DNA of 64,000 nucleotides from Rugosimonospora africana (GCF_016862975.1 NZ_BONZ01000083.1:32934-96933); one strand, 5' to 3'. Counted from the first letter of the stretch, positions 8,822-21,335 are shown. Notes: generated by a model from the letters alone, not told the origin. A program made the numbers and translations.

Positions 8822-9679
8822 ATGAATGTGCTTCGTTGGCAGGCACTGCGTGCGGGTGACAATGCCCGCGCCATTCTTGCCGTCGACTTCGGCGAAGGGC
8901 GCCGAGAGGCCGGCTTCCCGGAGCTGATCGCCAGTCTTCCCGGTGCGGAGGCGTGCCTGGTATCGCAGTTCGACGCCGGTGGCCTGGCGGCGCTGCACGC
9001 CGAGAGCGGCGTCACACCCCAACGGTTGCGGCGGGCGGTAGACGGCTGGAGCGACAGCGTCGCCGACCTGGATACGCATCCGGTGGCGGTGTTGAGCTAC
9101 TGCGCCGGGGCGTCCCTGGCCTGCCTCATCGCGGACCGCCTGGCCGCACGGGGCGCCCGGCCGGCGGTGGTGATGCTGGACCCACTCGTGGTCGTGCCGG
9201 ACTCGTTGCTCGGCCGGTTCGCCGAGGCCGTGTACGGCCTGACGGGGTTGCTGTCCGACGATCTGGTCGAGGCTACCGTGGCCGGGGCCGCCGCCGAGGT
9301 GCGAGCGGATCCGGATCCGTCCGGGGCCAGGCTCTCGGCCTGTGCCGAGCGACTGTCCGAGCGGTACGCCGCCGTGGTGTACCGGGCATGCGAGGAGGCG
9401 GACCTCGGCGACGACCTGGCGCAGGAGCTGCACGAGCACTTCACGAACGTTCTGCGCTACCAGGCGCTCGCCGGTTCGGTACCGGCACACGAGATCTGGT
9501 CGCCGGGCGCGGCTCGGGACACGACGGTCTTCGTCTCCAGGGAGCACCACCTGGTCCCGCCCCTGCCCGCCGCCACCGCCATGTTCGATGCCGGGCGAGC
9601 GGAGTTTCTGGCGCGACCCGAGCTGGCGGTGGCGGTCGCCGGGGTCGTCGCGCGATCGGCGGCGCCGGCCACGCCCTGA
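8822..9679 (+). CDS. Thioesterase-like alpha/beta hydrolase with Cys nucleophile
   Basis: A 285-residue protein resembling stand-alone NRPS/PKS thioesterases. The nucleophile elbow reads VLSYCAGASLA where the family has GHSxGG, so Cys takes the place of Ser. The acid candidate is Asp in VVMLDPLVV and the base is His in REHHLVPP. Cys-nucleophile thioesterases are known in a few assembly lines, where they favour slower, strained or amine-driven release. A role in product release or editing is inference. The ATG at 8822 was preferred over a TTG at 8816 because a GGGGG stretch (8811-8815) lies at suitable spacing. It is alone on the plus strand, convergent with the NRPS gene. Confidence 0.75.
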   Translation: MNVLRWQALRAGDNARAILAVDFGEGRREAGFPELIASLPGAEACLVSQFDAGGLAALHAESGVTPQRLRRAVDGWSDSVADLDTHPVAVLSYCAGASLACLIADRLAARGARPAVVMLDPLVVVPDSLLGRFAEAVYGLTGLLSDDLVEATVAGAAAEVRADPDPSGARLSACAERLSERYAAVVYRACEEADLGDDLAQELHEHFTNVLRYQALAGSVPAHEIWSPGAARDTTVFVSREHHLVPPLPAATAMFDAGRAEFLARPELAVAVAGVVARSAAPATP

Positions 9680-9695
9680 CGCGCGTCGCGGTCGT

Positions 9696-12827
<3,132 letters not shown>

Positions 12828-13175
12828 CCATGTATCAAACACCGCTCGCCATGCGTCCACAATGCCGCCTGGCGCACGGGCCGGAGCGACGGGTCCTGGG
12901 CACCGAACCATCGGTACACAAAGGGTTACCGGCGTCGGCCCACGCTGGTATGAACCGCGGCGCATCGATACTAGATCTAGCGGTGTAGATCGCTTAGGCT
13001 GCATCCACCGTCGGTATGACGGCTTGGGTGTCGGGTGTGGCGTGGCGGCCGTCCGTGGGCTCGGACAGTTAGCACTGGCCTCGACGATGGAGGTGCGTTC
13101 GTCGCCGGTCTACCGGGGCAACACGTTTGACGGCACGCCGTTCGGGTGGGGAAGGCGTTCCACGGGGAGGTACAC
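12828..13175. promoter_or_regulatory. Divergent promoter region between NRPS and LuxR-type regulator
   Basis: About 350 bp between divergent genes, with an unusually AT-rich island at 12961-13000. The island contains the perfect 10-bp palindrome CTAGATCTAG (12971-12980) and a second TAGATC at 12986-12991. It is a plausible operator for the adjacent regulator, but neither promoter is certain. Confidence 0.4.
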
Positions 13176-13832
13176 GTGATCCGAGTAGATGTCGTTGACC
13201 GTTCGCCGGTGTTCATCACCGGGCTCGTTCAGATTCTTTCCGAGACCGGCATCAGGGTCGGTCTTGCTCAGACGTCGTTGGACCGCTCGATCCGCCGCCG
13301 GGCGGACGCGCTGATCCTCGACTCCGAAGCCGTTGCGCACCAGGACCTGAACGCCGTCATCGCCGAACTGGTCGGGCACACCGGGGTTCTGGTGGTCTGC
13401 CCCGAGCCGCCGGCTGACACCGGTGTCTACCTGGGCGCGGGTGCGACCGCGGTGGTGAGCAAGCAGGACTCCGGGCAGACGCTGGTGGCGACCGTGCGTG
13501 CGGTGGCGGAGGGGTTCGCCGCGACCCGCCGCGGCGAACCGATGGCGGACGACCCGATGGATGACCAGTCTCCGCAGGCCAACCTGTCTGACCGGGAGGA
13601 GCAGGTGCTGCGCCAGATCTCCCGGGGCCTGACGCACGGCCAGATCGCCACCCGCCTGGGCATCAGCCCACACACCGTCGACACCTACGTGAAGCGGATC
13701 CGGGCCAAGTTGCGGGTAGGCAACAAGGCGGAACTCACACGGGTCGCTCTGCTGGGCGGAGCCGGCCTGTCGAGCGGGTCGCTGGTGACGCGGCCGCACC
13801 GGGAACGCAACCCTACAGCTCGGACAGCGTGA
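13176..13832 (+). CDS. LuxR/NarL-type regulator with degenerate receiver domain
   Basis: A 218-residue protein. The C-terminus is a LuxR-type helix-turn-helix (LSDREEQVLRQISRGLTHGQ, then IATRLGISPHTVDTYVKRI). The N-terminus resembles a response-regulator receiver (VDVVDRSPVFITGLVQIL) but lacks the usual paired acidic residues, so it probably works without phosphorylation. The GTG at 13176 is preceded by a perfect GGGGAGG ribosome site (13164-13170). It diverges from the NRPS gene and is the best candidate for a pathway-specific activator. Its last 20 bp overlap the 3' end of the convergent condensation-domain gene. Confidence 0.85.
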   Translation: MIRVDVVDRSPVFITGLVQILSETGIRVGLAQTSLDRSIRRRADALILDSEAVAHQDLNAVIAELVGHTGVLVVCPEPPADTGVYLGAGATAVVSKQDSGQTLVATVRAVAEGFAATRRGEPMADDPMDDQSPQANLSDREEQVLRQISRGLTHGQIATRLGISPHTVDTYVKRIRAKLRVGNKAELTRVALLGGAGLSSGSLVTRPHRERNPTARTA

Positions 13833-15111
13833 CGTCGGGGTTCCGGTTCGCGGCGATGAGGATCCGCTCGAAGCGCCGCATCAACTCGACCACGGCCGGC
13901 TCGTCGAACAGCTCCGTGCTGTACACCGTCGAGAACAGCATGGTGTCGGGGCGGTCGCTGATGTTGAACTCCAGCTCGTAGCGGATGAGGTTCTTGCCCA
14001 TGGGCAGCCAGCGTCCGAAGCTGAGCAGCGGACCGCTACCCGGTGCGAGGTCGGTGCCGACCGGCAGGTAGTTGAAGACCTGCCGGAACACCGGAACCCG
14101 CCAGCCGCCCTGGACCGTGCGTAGCGCCGGCACGACCTGCTCGAACGGCACGTCGGCGTGCACCAGTCCCTCGAACAGGCCCTGTGCCACCTCCCCGGCC
14201 AACTCCCGGAAGCCGCACGCCGGGTCGGCCCGGATCCGCAGCGCGAGAGTGCTTGTCCGGTGATCCACGCTGGGGCCTTCGTCGGCCTCGTCCTGCCACC
14301 GGACCAGCGTGCCGATCGTGAGGTCGGGGCCGGCACGGTGTGCGGACATCAGGGCGTAGAAGGCAGTCATCAGCACCATGTTGCGAGTCATGCCGAGGCT
14401 CGCGCACAACGCCCGCGCACTGGCCGTCGCCTCCGCACTGGCCTGGTGGTAAAGGGTCTGGGCGGCGAACGTGCGCGGCTCCAGGTCGCGCTGGACGTCG
14501 AGCATCATGGCCCGCGAGTCGACCCCGTCCAGGGTCTCGCGCCAGAAGTCGACGGAGTCCTCGGACGGCGCGACCACCTCTCGTGTCGAGGGCGGCTGTA
14601 CCACCTCGGACGGCGGCACCGCGCCCGAAGTGACCGACCTGAAGCAGGTGTCCAGCTCGTCGAGGAGGACTCCGGTGGCGTCGGCGTCCACCGCGACGTG
14701 GTGAATCACCAGCACCACCAGCGGGCTGGTGCGGTCGCTTCCATGAATGACCGCAGCCGCGACCGGCATGCCGGAGGTGATGTCGATGGGCCGGGCGCCG
14801 AAGCGCCGGGCGGCCTCGGTCGGATCTTCCGGCGCGTCGAGTTGCTCGACCGTTACGCGTACCGCGTCCGGGCCGAGCGTACGTCGCGCGGGTTCACCCG
14901 CTTCCGTGGGGAAGTACGTGCGCAGCCGGGGATGCCGGCGCACCAACCAGGTCAGGCACGTCTGGAAGTCCTCCGTGCGGAAGCTCTCGGCGCACTCGAA
15001 GACCCAGAACACATTGGCCATGCCGACATCCGGCAACAGCCGGTGCAGGATCAGGAAGCCGGCTTCCTGATCCGTCGGCCGGTCAACCGCCGCCGCAGAC
15101 GATTCTGGCAC
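13813..15111 (-). CDS. Free-standing NRPS condensation domain
   Basis: A 432-residue single-domain protein of the condensation/chloramphenicol-acetyltransferase fold. The active-site block reads VIHHVAVDADATG: the catalytic second His is present, but the motif ends DA instead of DG. Downstream it has the usual latch and FNISD-type segments (YELEFNISDRPD). It starts at GTG 15111 behind a GGAGG purine-rich site. Next to a PCP-hydrolase protein, it probably works in trans, condensing a nucleophile or carrier-bound chain with the PCP-bound intermediate. Confidence 0.85.
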   Translation of the reverse strand: MPESSAAAVDRPTDQEAGFLILHRLLPDVGMANVFWVFECAESFRTEDFQTCLTWLVRRHPRLRTYFPTEAGEPARRTLGPDAVRVTVEQLDAPEDPTEAARRFGARPIDITSGMPVAAAVIHGSDRTSPLVVLVIHHVAVDADATGVLLDELDTCFRSVTSGAVPPSEVVQPPSTREVVAPSEDSVDFWRETLDGVDSRAMMLDVQRDLEPRTFAAQTLYHQASAEATASARALCASLGMTRNMVLMTAFYALMSAHRAGPDLTIGTLVRWQDEADEGPSVDHRTSTLALRIRADPACGFRELAGEVAQGLFEGLVHADVPFEQVVPALRTVQGGWRVPVFRQVFNYLPVGTDLAPGSGPLLSFGRWLPMGKNLIRYELEFNISDRPDTMLFSTVYSTELFDEPAVVELMRRFERILIAANRNPDVTLSEL

Positions 15112-15251
15112 CGATGCCTTCCCTCCGCCCCGGGCCGGCCCGCTACACGCGCGGAACCCGGCGGCCAGTGATCAATTGTCATCATCATGGGTTCCGCCGC
15201 GGCGGCCCGCACGTAGCCGGAACCGGGTATGTGGCGGAAGACTCGCGCGAC

Positions 15252-16583
15252 CTATGTGGAGACAGCGCCCACGAGGATGCGGTCGATGAGTTCGGTGAGC
15301 AGGATCTGATTGTTCGGCGAGTCCCCGCGCAGGAGTATCGCCACCACCACGTCCCGGGTGGGTTCGTAGAGCCCCACCGCGATCGGTTTCCGGACGGTCC
15401 CGATGTGTCCGAAGCTGGCGGGGGAGCACTTCTCGGTGGCGAGCACGTCGGCCATGTTCAGTTGTAGGCCGAGCCCGATGTCGAGGAACTGCTCGGTGTT
15501 GGCGTCCCGCACCCGGCCGCGGGACATCGATACCAGGGTCTGCGCAATGCGCCGGGTCAACACCTTGCCCGCGCCGGCCAACCCGTCGCGGATCTCGGCG
15601 AACACGGCGGCCAGATCGCGCGCGGGACCGCAGAAGCCCCGCCCCACATCGAACTGACCCACGGACTTCGGGGTGATGAGCGCGTCGCTGACCGGCATCC
15701 ACCCGTTCGGCTCCAGCGATCCCTGGCTGACCCGATGCCCATCGGCCGCCGCGGTCCCCACCGGGTCGCACGTCGTCGCGTCCAGCCCGAGCGGCTGGGA
15801 TACCGCCTTCTGGAAGTACGTCATGAAGTCGCCGCGGGTCACGCGCTCGACGAGTGTCCGCAGGACCTGCCAACCGCTGTAGTACGAGTAGTAGGCGACG
15901 GTACCGGCCGGTCCGGACATCGACAGCGCGGCCAGACCCTCGGCGGTGGCGGCCAGCGGCTCGGTCTCCACGATGCCGCTGGTGCTGTTGAGCAGCTGAG
16001 CGACGGTGACCTCCCCGACAGGCGCTGCGCGCAACTCCGGGAAATGGTCCGCGAGCCGCTGTGTCCACTCCAGCGCGCCGGCGTCGACCAGCGTGGCGCA
16101 GGCGAGCGCGGTCAGTGGCTTCCCGGCGCAGAACCACCGGAACGTCGACCCCGTCGTCATCGCGGTCTGGTCGTTGGCCGCACCGGCCGCCAGGTCGAGG
16201 ACCACCTGTGAGCCCCGGATGGCATGGACCTGAGCACCGAGAATCCGACCCGACGCGACGGCGTCGCTCAGCATGCCCGCCACGTCGGCGCTCAGGTCGC
16301 CGCCCGCGGCCGACACCGGCCCGGCGGTGGTTGGCTGCGGCGCGCCGGTCAGCAGCGCCGCGATCGCGCCCGGGGTCGGGTCGCGAAGGAAGTCCTGGAC
16401 GGGGATCCGCACCCCGGTGGCCTTGCGGATGCGAGACAGCAGCATGGCCCCCTTGATGGAGGTCCCGCCGGCGCGGAAGAAGTGCGTCGAGGTGTCGACG
16501 TCGTCGACGTTCAGCACCGCCCGCCAGACGCCGCGGACGACCTCCAGCTGGTCGTCGCCGCTGGCGTCGCTCGCTCCAGCCAC
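15252..16583 (-). CDS. PCP fused to penicillin-binding-protein-like hydrolase with Cys for Ser
   Basis: A 443-residue fusion. Residues 1-90 form a peptidyl carrier domain (FFRAGGTSIKGAMLL, Ser in GGTS). Residues about 105-440 have the serine beta-lactamase / D-Ala-D-Ala peptidase fold. The SxxK motif reads WFCAGKPLTAL, so the nucleophile is Cys followed by the conserved Lys. The YxN motif is degenerate (YYSYYSGW) and the third motif is present as FGHIG. PBP-type enzymes such as SurE of surugamide biosynthesis release and cyclise peptides from carrier proteins with a Ser nucleophile. A fused PCP and a Cys here suggest an acyl-enzyme release or transfer step. GTG 16583 has a GGAGGAG site eight bases upstream. 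Confidence 0.8.
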   Translation of the reverse strand: MAGASDASGDDQLEVVRGVWRAVLNVDDVDTSTHFFRAGGTSIKGAMLLSRIRKATGVRIPVQDFLRDPTPGAIAALLTGAPQPTTAGPVSAAGGDLSADVAGMLSDAVASGRILGAQVHAIRGSQVVLDLAAGAANDQTAMTTGSTFRWFCAGKPLTALACATLVDAGALEWTQRLADHFPELRAAPVGEVTVAQLLNSTSGIVETEPLAATAEGLAALSMSGPAGTVAYYSYYSGWQVLRTLVERVTRGDFMTYFQKAVSQPLGLDATTCDPVGTAAADGHRVSQGSLEPNGWMPVSDALITPKSVGQFDVGRGFCGPARDLAAVFAEIRDGLAGAGKVLTRRIAQTLVSMSRGRVRDANTEQFLDIGLGLQLNMADVLATEKCSPASFGHIGTVRKPIAVGLYEPTRDVVVAILLRGDSPNNQILLTELIDRILVGAVST

Positions 16584-16772
16584 GTGATGCTCCTCCTGAC
16601 GAGCCGGACACTCCGGTGCACACCCGGGCCTGGTATCCGGGTGCCGCTCGGCATTTCTTCGAGAAGCATGCCAAGTGCGGGCGGGAGAAGTCGACGCCGG
16701 CCGCCCGGGGCCGTGCCCGGGCCGGCCCGCTGACCTCGACTGTTGCCGTGGCGGTCCCCGGATTTGGGGACG

Positions 16773-17804
16773 TCAGGGCTTACGCGCGACGATGATGTCC
16801 CGGATGATGGCCTGATCGACCCGGTGCCGGAAGTCGAGGTACGGCTGGTCCTGGGCGGGCTCCAGCCCGGCATCGATCAGCACCTTGAGCGCGTCCTCGC
16901 GGCGGGCGACGTAGGTGTTCCAGGACACACCCAGCGCTCCACCGGCCCGCAGCAGTCCGGCCCAGACCGGGGTCGCGGCCGCCAACAGGTCCAGTGGGCT
17001 GCGCGCGAGCCCCCGGGCGGTGTGACTGCCGTGCTGCACCCCGTACGGCGCGTCGGCGACCACCGCGTCGAACGTGCCGTTCCGGAAGAACTCTCCGGCG
17101 CGGGTGGTGTCCGCCTGCACCACGTCCAGCCGCTGGGTTTCGCCGGCCCGGTAGTCCTCCTTGTTGGCCGCGAGCGTGACCTGGATCCGGCGGGCCACGA
17201 TCCGCCGCTCCCGACGTACCGGGCCGGCTTCGATCTGATGCTTGATCCGCTTGCGCTTCAGCCAGGTGGAGATGAACGCCGAGTACGACTCGAAGTCCTT
17301 CGGGTCCAGTTCGATCCCGGCCGCGTCGAAGCCGTACATCATTGCCTGGTTCAGTGTGGTGCCGCGGCCACACAGGGGATCGAGCACGCGGAAGCGCCGT
17401 TCCAGAAACTCTCCGGCGAACGCGGTCGACAGAAGCGTCGCGTTCAACAACAGCTTCGTGAACTGCTCGTTGGTCTTCCCGGCGTACTTCTGGATAGTGA
17501 TCAGGTCGTCGTCGAAGCGATCCAGCGGGTGCAGCGGTATCGGGCGCAGCAGTTCGCCCTCGATGGCGAACAGGGCGTAGCCCGAGGACAGGTTCGCCAG
17601 GTACGCCGTGTCCCGCGCGTCCAGGCCGTCGGCGTCGAAGGTGACGTAGCGAACGCCGCCGATCACCTCCGGAGCGATCCCGCTGATCCGGTCCCCAAGG
17701 GCCGACCGACTGAACAGTTCCAGTTCGGCCCGGGTCAGCGCCACCGAGGACTCGGCGTACACCCGGTTGCTGGAGGGCATAATCAACAGTCCGTAGCGCG
17801 TCAT
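16773..17804 (-). CDS. TRM11-like SAM-dependent RNA (or DNA) methyltransferase
   Basis: A 343-residue methyltransferase. The SAM-binding motif I is VLDPLCGRGTTLNQA followed by GIELD, and the catalytic N-methylation motif is VVADAPYGVQHG (D-x-P-Y type). This arrangement is that of tRNA guanine-N2 methyltransferases (TRM11/TrmG10) and related proteins common in actinomycetes. The N-terminal 150 residues hold no clear THUMP signature. The ATG at 17804 has a GGGAAGG ribosome site. It may be a housekeeping gene inside the cluster, or self-resistance by nucleic acid modification; the sequence does not decide. Confidence 0.75.
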   Translation of the reverse strand: MTRYGLLIMPSSNRVYAESSVALTRAELELFSRSALGDRISGIAPEVIGGVRYVTFDADGLDARDTAYLANLSSGYALFAIEGELLRPIPLHPLDRFDDDLITIQKYAGKTNEQFTKLLLNATLLSTAFAGEFLERRFRVLDPLCGRGTTLNQAMMYGFDAAGIELDPKDFESYSAFISTWLKRKRIKHQIEAGPVRRERRIVARRIQVTLAANKEDYRAGETQRLDVVQADTTRAGEFFRNGTFDAVVADAPYGVQHGSHTARGLARSPLDLLAAATPVWAGLLRAGGALGVSWNTYVARREDALKVLIDAGLEPAQDQPYLDFRHRVDQAIIRDIIVARKP

Positions 17805-17899
17805 GGGCCTTCCCGGGCAGGCGGTGATCCGGGTGAGTATTCCACAACCGCTGCGCCGCTCACCCCCGGTGGCCGACCCGCTGTCCTCACCGGTGCGGC

Positions 17900-18853
17900 T
17901 CAGGCACCGGCCGGCTCCGGCGCCCGTAGGGTGTCGACCACTCCGGCGATCCCCTCGACGAGCCCCACCGTCGGCCGCCAACCCAACAGCTCGGCGGCCC
18001 GCCGGTTGTCGAGGCAGATGCGGGTCACCTCGCCCGGACGTTCGGGGGCGTACCGGGGCGTGGTGGGGACACCGAAGCAGCGGCACACCTCGGCCACGAC
18101 GTCGGCGATGCGCGTCTCGATGCCCGTACCGATGTTCACCGTCGCGCAGGGCGGCGCGTTCACCGCCCGCCGGAACGCCTCGGCCACGTCGGACACGTGC
18201 ACGAAGTCCCGGGTCTGCCGGCCGTCGCCGTAGATGAGGGGGCGGCGGCCGGTGGCCACCGCCCGCGCCGTCGCGGCCACCACGCCGGCGCCCGGATCCT
18301 GTCCGGGACCGTAGACGTTGGCCAGCGCGAGAGCGGTGTGCGGCAACCCGAACAGTTCTCGGTAGAGCTCGGCGTAACGATCCGCGGTCAGCTTGCTCAG
18401 CCCGTACGGGCTGACCGGGGTGCGGGGGGCGTCCTCCGCCAGCCGCGCCGCTCCGGCGGGCAGCTCACCGTAGACCGTGCCGCCGCTGGACGCGAGCACT
18501 ACCTTCTCGGCACCGCAGGAGGCCGCCGCGGCGAGCACACCGATGGTACCCAGGACGTTGATCCGGGCATCCAGGTACGGGTCGCGGATCGAACGGGCGA
18601 ACGCGGCGTTGGCGGCGAGGTGGACCACCACGGAAGGTCGCCAGTCTCGGATCTCCTGCTGGCCCTCCAACGCCGCGATGTCGACCGCGCGGATATCCGC
18701 GTCCGCGAGGCCGAGTGTGCGGGCGTGGCAGAGGTTGTCCATCGAGCCGGTCGAGAAGTCGTCCAGCACCCGCACACGTGCCCCGGTCGCGACCAGGCTC
18801 GCGACCACATGGCCGCCGACGAAGCCGGCGCCGCCGGTCACGAGGACTCTCAT
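17900..18853 (-). CDS. NAD-dependent sugar-nucleotide epimerase/dehydratase (extended SDR)
   Basis: A 317-residue extended short-chain dehydrogenase of the UDP-glucose 4-epimerase class. It has the NAD-binding motif VTGGAGFVGGHV, the active-site segment LASSGGTVYG and catalytic YGLSK, followed by NVYGPGQ and a DFVHVSDVA block typical of sugar epimerases. It presumably supplies an altered hexose nucleotide to the glycosyltransferases encoded downstream. Confidence 0.85.
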   Translation of the reverse strand: MRVLVTGGAGFVGGHVVASLVATGARVRVLDDFSTGSMDNLCHARTLGLADADIRAVDIAALEGQQEIRDWRPSVVVHLAANAAFARSIRDPYLDARINVLGTIGVLAAAASCGAEKVVLASSGGTVYGELPAGAARLAEDAPRTPVSPYGLSKLTADRYAELYRELFGLPHTALALANVYGPGQDPGAGVVAATARAVATGRRPLIYGDGRQTRDFVHVSDVAEAFRRAVNAPPCATVNIGTGIETRIADVVAEVCRCFGVPTTPRYAPERPGEVTRICLDNRRAAELLGWRPTVGLVEGIAGVVDTLRAPEPAGA

Positions 18854-18887
18854 CGCGCCGCCCGTCGACGGTGACCGCGCCGGCGTG

Positions 18888-19544
18888 TCATGCCTTGCGT
18901 GGGGTGTGCGGGCTGAAGAAGGGCTGTGCGGTCCACTCCTCCGCCAGAGGGCCGGACGACTCGCGTCGCCAGGCCGCCCACTTGCGGGTCTGCGCCAGCG
19001 GTGTCCACCGGGGGTCGTGCGTGAGGAAGTCGAGCAGGCCGGCGGTGACCGACGGCAGGTGCAGGTCGTCGAGGACGAGTACCCCGCCGGCGACCAGCCG
19101 GCCGCCGGCGTAGAACCAGTCCAGGGCCGCCATCGGGAAGCCGTGGCCACCGTCGATGAGGACGACGTCCAGCGGCGTGGCGGGCAGCGCCGGCAGCACC
19201 TCATGCGAGTACCCGACATGGACCTCCAACAGCTTGTCGTCGATCCCGTGCCGGTCGAAGTACTCACGCAGCCGCTCGGCCTCGATGCCCCATGGCACCA
19301 CGCTCGTGTGCTCGCAGCCCCACATCGTGAACAGCGCGGTGGAGATGCCCAGGCCCGTCTCGAGGGTACGCAGTCCGGGCCGGCAGTGTTCGGCGAGAAA
19401 CTCGTAGCAGCCGCGGTCGGTGCGCCAGACGCCGTTGGGGGGAACCAGGCCGTACACCGGATCGGAGAAGTGCACGGCGGGCGGGTCCGCCCACACCCGG
19501 TCGACCGTGGCCAGGCGTTCCCCTTGTGTGTCCTGCTCTGTCAT
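18888..19544 (-). CDS. Class I SAM-dependent methyltransferase-like protein
   Basis: A 218-residue protein of the Methyltransf_24 kind. A glycine-rich segment TLETGLGISTALFTMWG serves as motif I and VVLIDGGHGFPMAALDWF holds the acidic metal/substrate residues. The FRTDRG-type N-terminus and the VLVLDDLHLPS block fit small-molecule or sugar methyltransferases. ATG 19544 is preferred; an in-frame ATG lies at 19568. It sits beside the epimerase and diverges from the carbamoyltransferase, so it may methylate a sugar or the peptide-polyketide scaffold. Confidence 0.65.
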   Translation of the reverse strand: MTEQDTQGERLATVDRVWADPPAVHFSDPVYGLVPPNGVWRTDRGCYEFLAEHCRPGLRTLETGLGISTALFTMWGCEHTSVVPWGIEAERLREYFDRHGIDDKLLEVHVGYSHEVLPALPATPLDVVLIDGGHGFPMAALDWFYAGGRLVAGGVLVLDDLHLPSVTAGLLDFLTHDPRWTPLAQTRKWAAWRRESSGPLAEEWTAQPFFSPHTPRKA

Positions 19545-19733
19545 CGCTGCCAATCCAGGTGAGCCCATTTGCCGCCCATCATCGCGCGGACCGCGGGCCG
19601 GGGAGGGTCGCCGTTTCAGGGGACTTTCCGGCCCCCGGACGCCGATAGAGACTGACCCGGCCGGCGGGCCCGCATCGTCGCGGCCGACGACCCGGACGTG
19701 CCCTCGCGCTCAACGGCTACGGAGGACCGGCGG

Positions 19734-21335
19734 ATGTGGGTGCTCGGCATCAACTGGAAGTGGCACGACGGCGCGGCGGCGCTCGTGGACGGTACCGGGC
19801 GCGTCCACGCGCTGGCCGAAGAGGAGCGCTTCACCCGGGTCAAACACGCCTGGAACAGCTACCCCACCGAGGCCACCTCGTTCTGTCTTCAGCAGGCCGG
19901 CATCGGCTGGCGGGATCTGACCGCGGTGGCGATCGGGTGGGATCTGCCGCAGCTGATCCCGTGGGGTGACGATGACCGCGAGCGGCTCTACACCGCCCTG
20001 TTCGGTGCCGAGGCCGCCGGCGGCCGGGGGCCCGAGCTGGTCTTCGTGCCGCATCACCTGGCGCACGCGCGGTCGGCGTTCCACGCCTCCGGCTTCGAGG
20101 CGGCCGGCGTCCTGGTGGTCGACGGTGCGGGGGAGCGGGAATCGATTTCGGTGTACGCGGCGGACGGCTCCGGGCTGATCGCGCGGCGCCAGTGGCCCAG
20201 GGCGTTCTCGCTCGGCGCGATGTATGAGGCGGGCACCCGGCTGATCGGGCTGGGCAACCTCAACGCGGGCAAGACGATGGGACTCGCCTCGTACGGCGAC
20301 CAGCTCGACAGCGTCGTCCTACCGACCGGTGACCTGCTTGGCGGCGGTGCGCCGGCATTCGACTGGCCGACCCAGCTGCCGTACGACGACTTCACCGGCA
20401 AGTGGGGGGAGTACCTCGCCGGCCGGTTCGGCGCGGTGACGCGTCCGCCGGAGCTGCTGGACGAGGATCCGGTGGCGGTGCGCGTCGCCGCGAGCCTGCA
20501 ACGCACCGTGGAGGAGGCGATGCGCGCCCTCCACGCGGAAACGGTGTGCCTGACCGGGCAGCCGGCGGTCTGCGTCGCCGGCGGCGTCGCGCTCAACTGC
20601 GTCGCCAACGGGCGGCTGCCCGAGCCGGTCTACATTCCTCCGTTCCCGCACGACGCCGGTGTCGCGCTGGGCGCCGCCTGGTCGATCTGCCCGCCCGCCG
20701 CACCGGCCCCCCTGCAGTCGCCGTATCTCGGCCGCGACCTGCGTCTGGACGGCGAGCCGGATCGGCTGCGCGCGGCCGGGTACACGGTGGAGCCGTTCCG
20801 GTCCGGCCCGGTGCTCGATCGGCTGCTGGCCGGGCAGCTCGGCGCGGTCGCCGAGGGCCGCGCCGAGATCGGGCCGCGGGCGCTGGGCCACCGCTCGATC
20901 ATCGCGCTGCCGCGTCCGGTCGCAACCCGCGACCGGCTCAACGCGGTCAAGGGCCGGGAGTCGTGGCGACCGCTGGCGCCGGTCGTCCTGTCCGGGCACG
21001 ACCGCGAACTCTGGCCCGACCAGGGCACGCGGGCCTGGTACATGATCGGGTCCACGGTGGTCTCGGCGCGGGGACGGGCCGAGCTTCCGGCGGCGGTGCA
21101 TGTCGACGGCACCACCCGGCCGCAGGTACTGCGGCCCGGTCAGGCACCGGCGCTGGAGTGCCTGCTGACCGGCCTGGCCGACGCCGGCCTGCCGCCGGTA
21201 CTGGTCAACACGTCGTTCAACGACGCCAAGGAGCCGATCGTGGACACCGCGGCGGACGCGGCGCGTACCTTCATGAGCCTCGGCCTGGACTTCCTCGTCC
21301 TGGGCGACTGTCTGGTCACCCGCCCGGCGGTCTGA
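19734..21335 (+). CDS. O-carbamoyltransferase (NodU/CmcH/TobZ family)
   Basis: A 533-residue two-domain carbamoyltransferase. The N-terminal Kae1/TsaD-like domain carries the metal-binding HHLAH (FVPHHLAHARSAFHASGF), ATP-loop segments LVVDGAGERES and NLNAGKTMGLASYGD, and VAGGVALNCVANGRL. The C-terminal domain carries GRAEIGPRALGHRSI and NTSFNDAKEPIV. These enzymes make carbamoyl-adenylate from carbamoyl phosphate and ATP and transfer it to a hydroxyl, usually of a sugar. The ATG at 19734 has a GGAGG site at 19721-19725. Likely role: carbamoylation of a sugar attached by the neighbouring glycosyltransferases. Confidence 0.92.
   Translation: MWVLGINWKWHDGAAALVDGTGRVHALAEEERFTRVKHAWNSYPTEATSFCLQQAGIGWRDLTAVAIGWDLPQLIPWGDDDRERLYTALFGAEAAGGRGPELVFVPHHLAHARSAFHASGFEAAGVLVVDGAGERESISVYAADGSGLIARRQWPRAFSLGAMYEAGTRLIGLGNLNAGKTMGLASYGDQLDSVVLPTGDLLGGGAPAFDWPTQLPYDDFTGKWGEYLAGRFGAVTRPPELLDEDPVAVRVAASLQRTVEEAMRALHAETVCLTGQPAVCVAGGVALNCVANGRLPEPVYIPPFPHDAGVALGAAWSICPPAAPAPLQSPYLGRDLRLDGEPDRLRAAGYTVEPFRSGPVLDRLLAGQLGAVAEGRAEIGPRALGHRSIIALPRPVATRDRLNAVKGRESWRPLAPVVLSGHDRELWPDQGTRAWYMIGSTVVSARGRAELPAAVHVDGTTRPQVLRPGQAPALECLLTGLADAGLPPVLVNTSFNDAKEPIVDTAADAARTFMSLGLDFLVLGDCLVTRPAV

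Noticed and set aside
12860..13004. N-terminal extension of the NRPS frame
   Set aside because: Third positions lose their G/C bias and the residues have no condensation-domain similarity.
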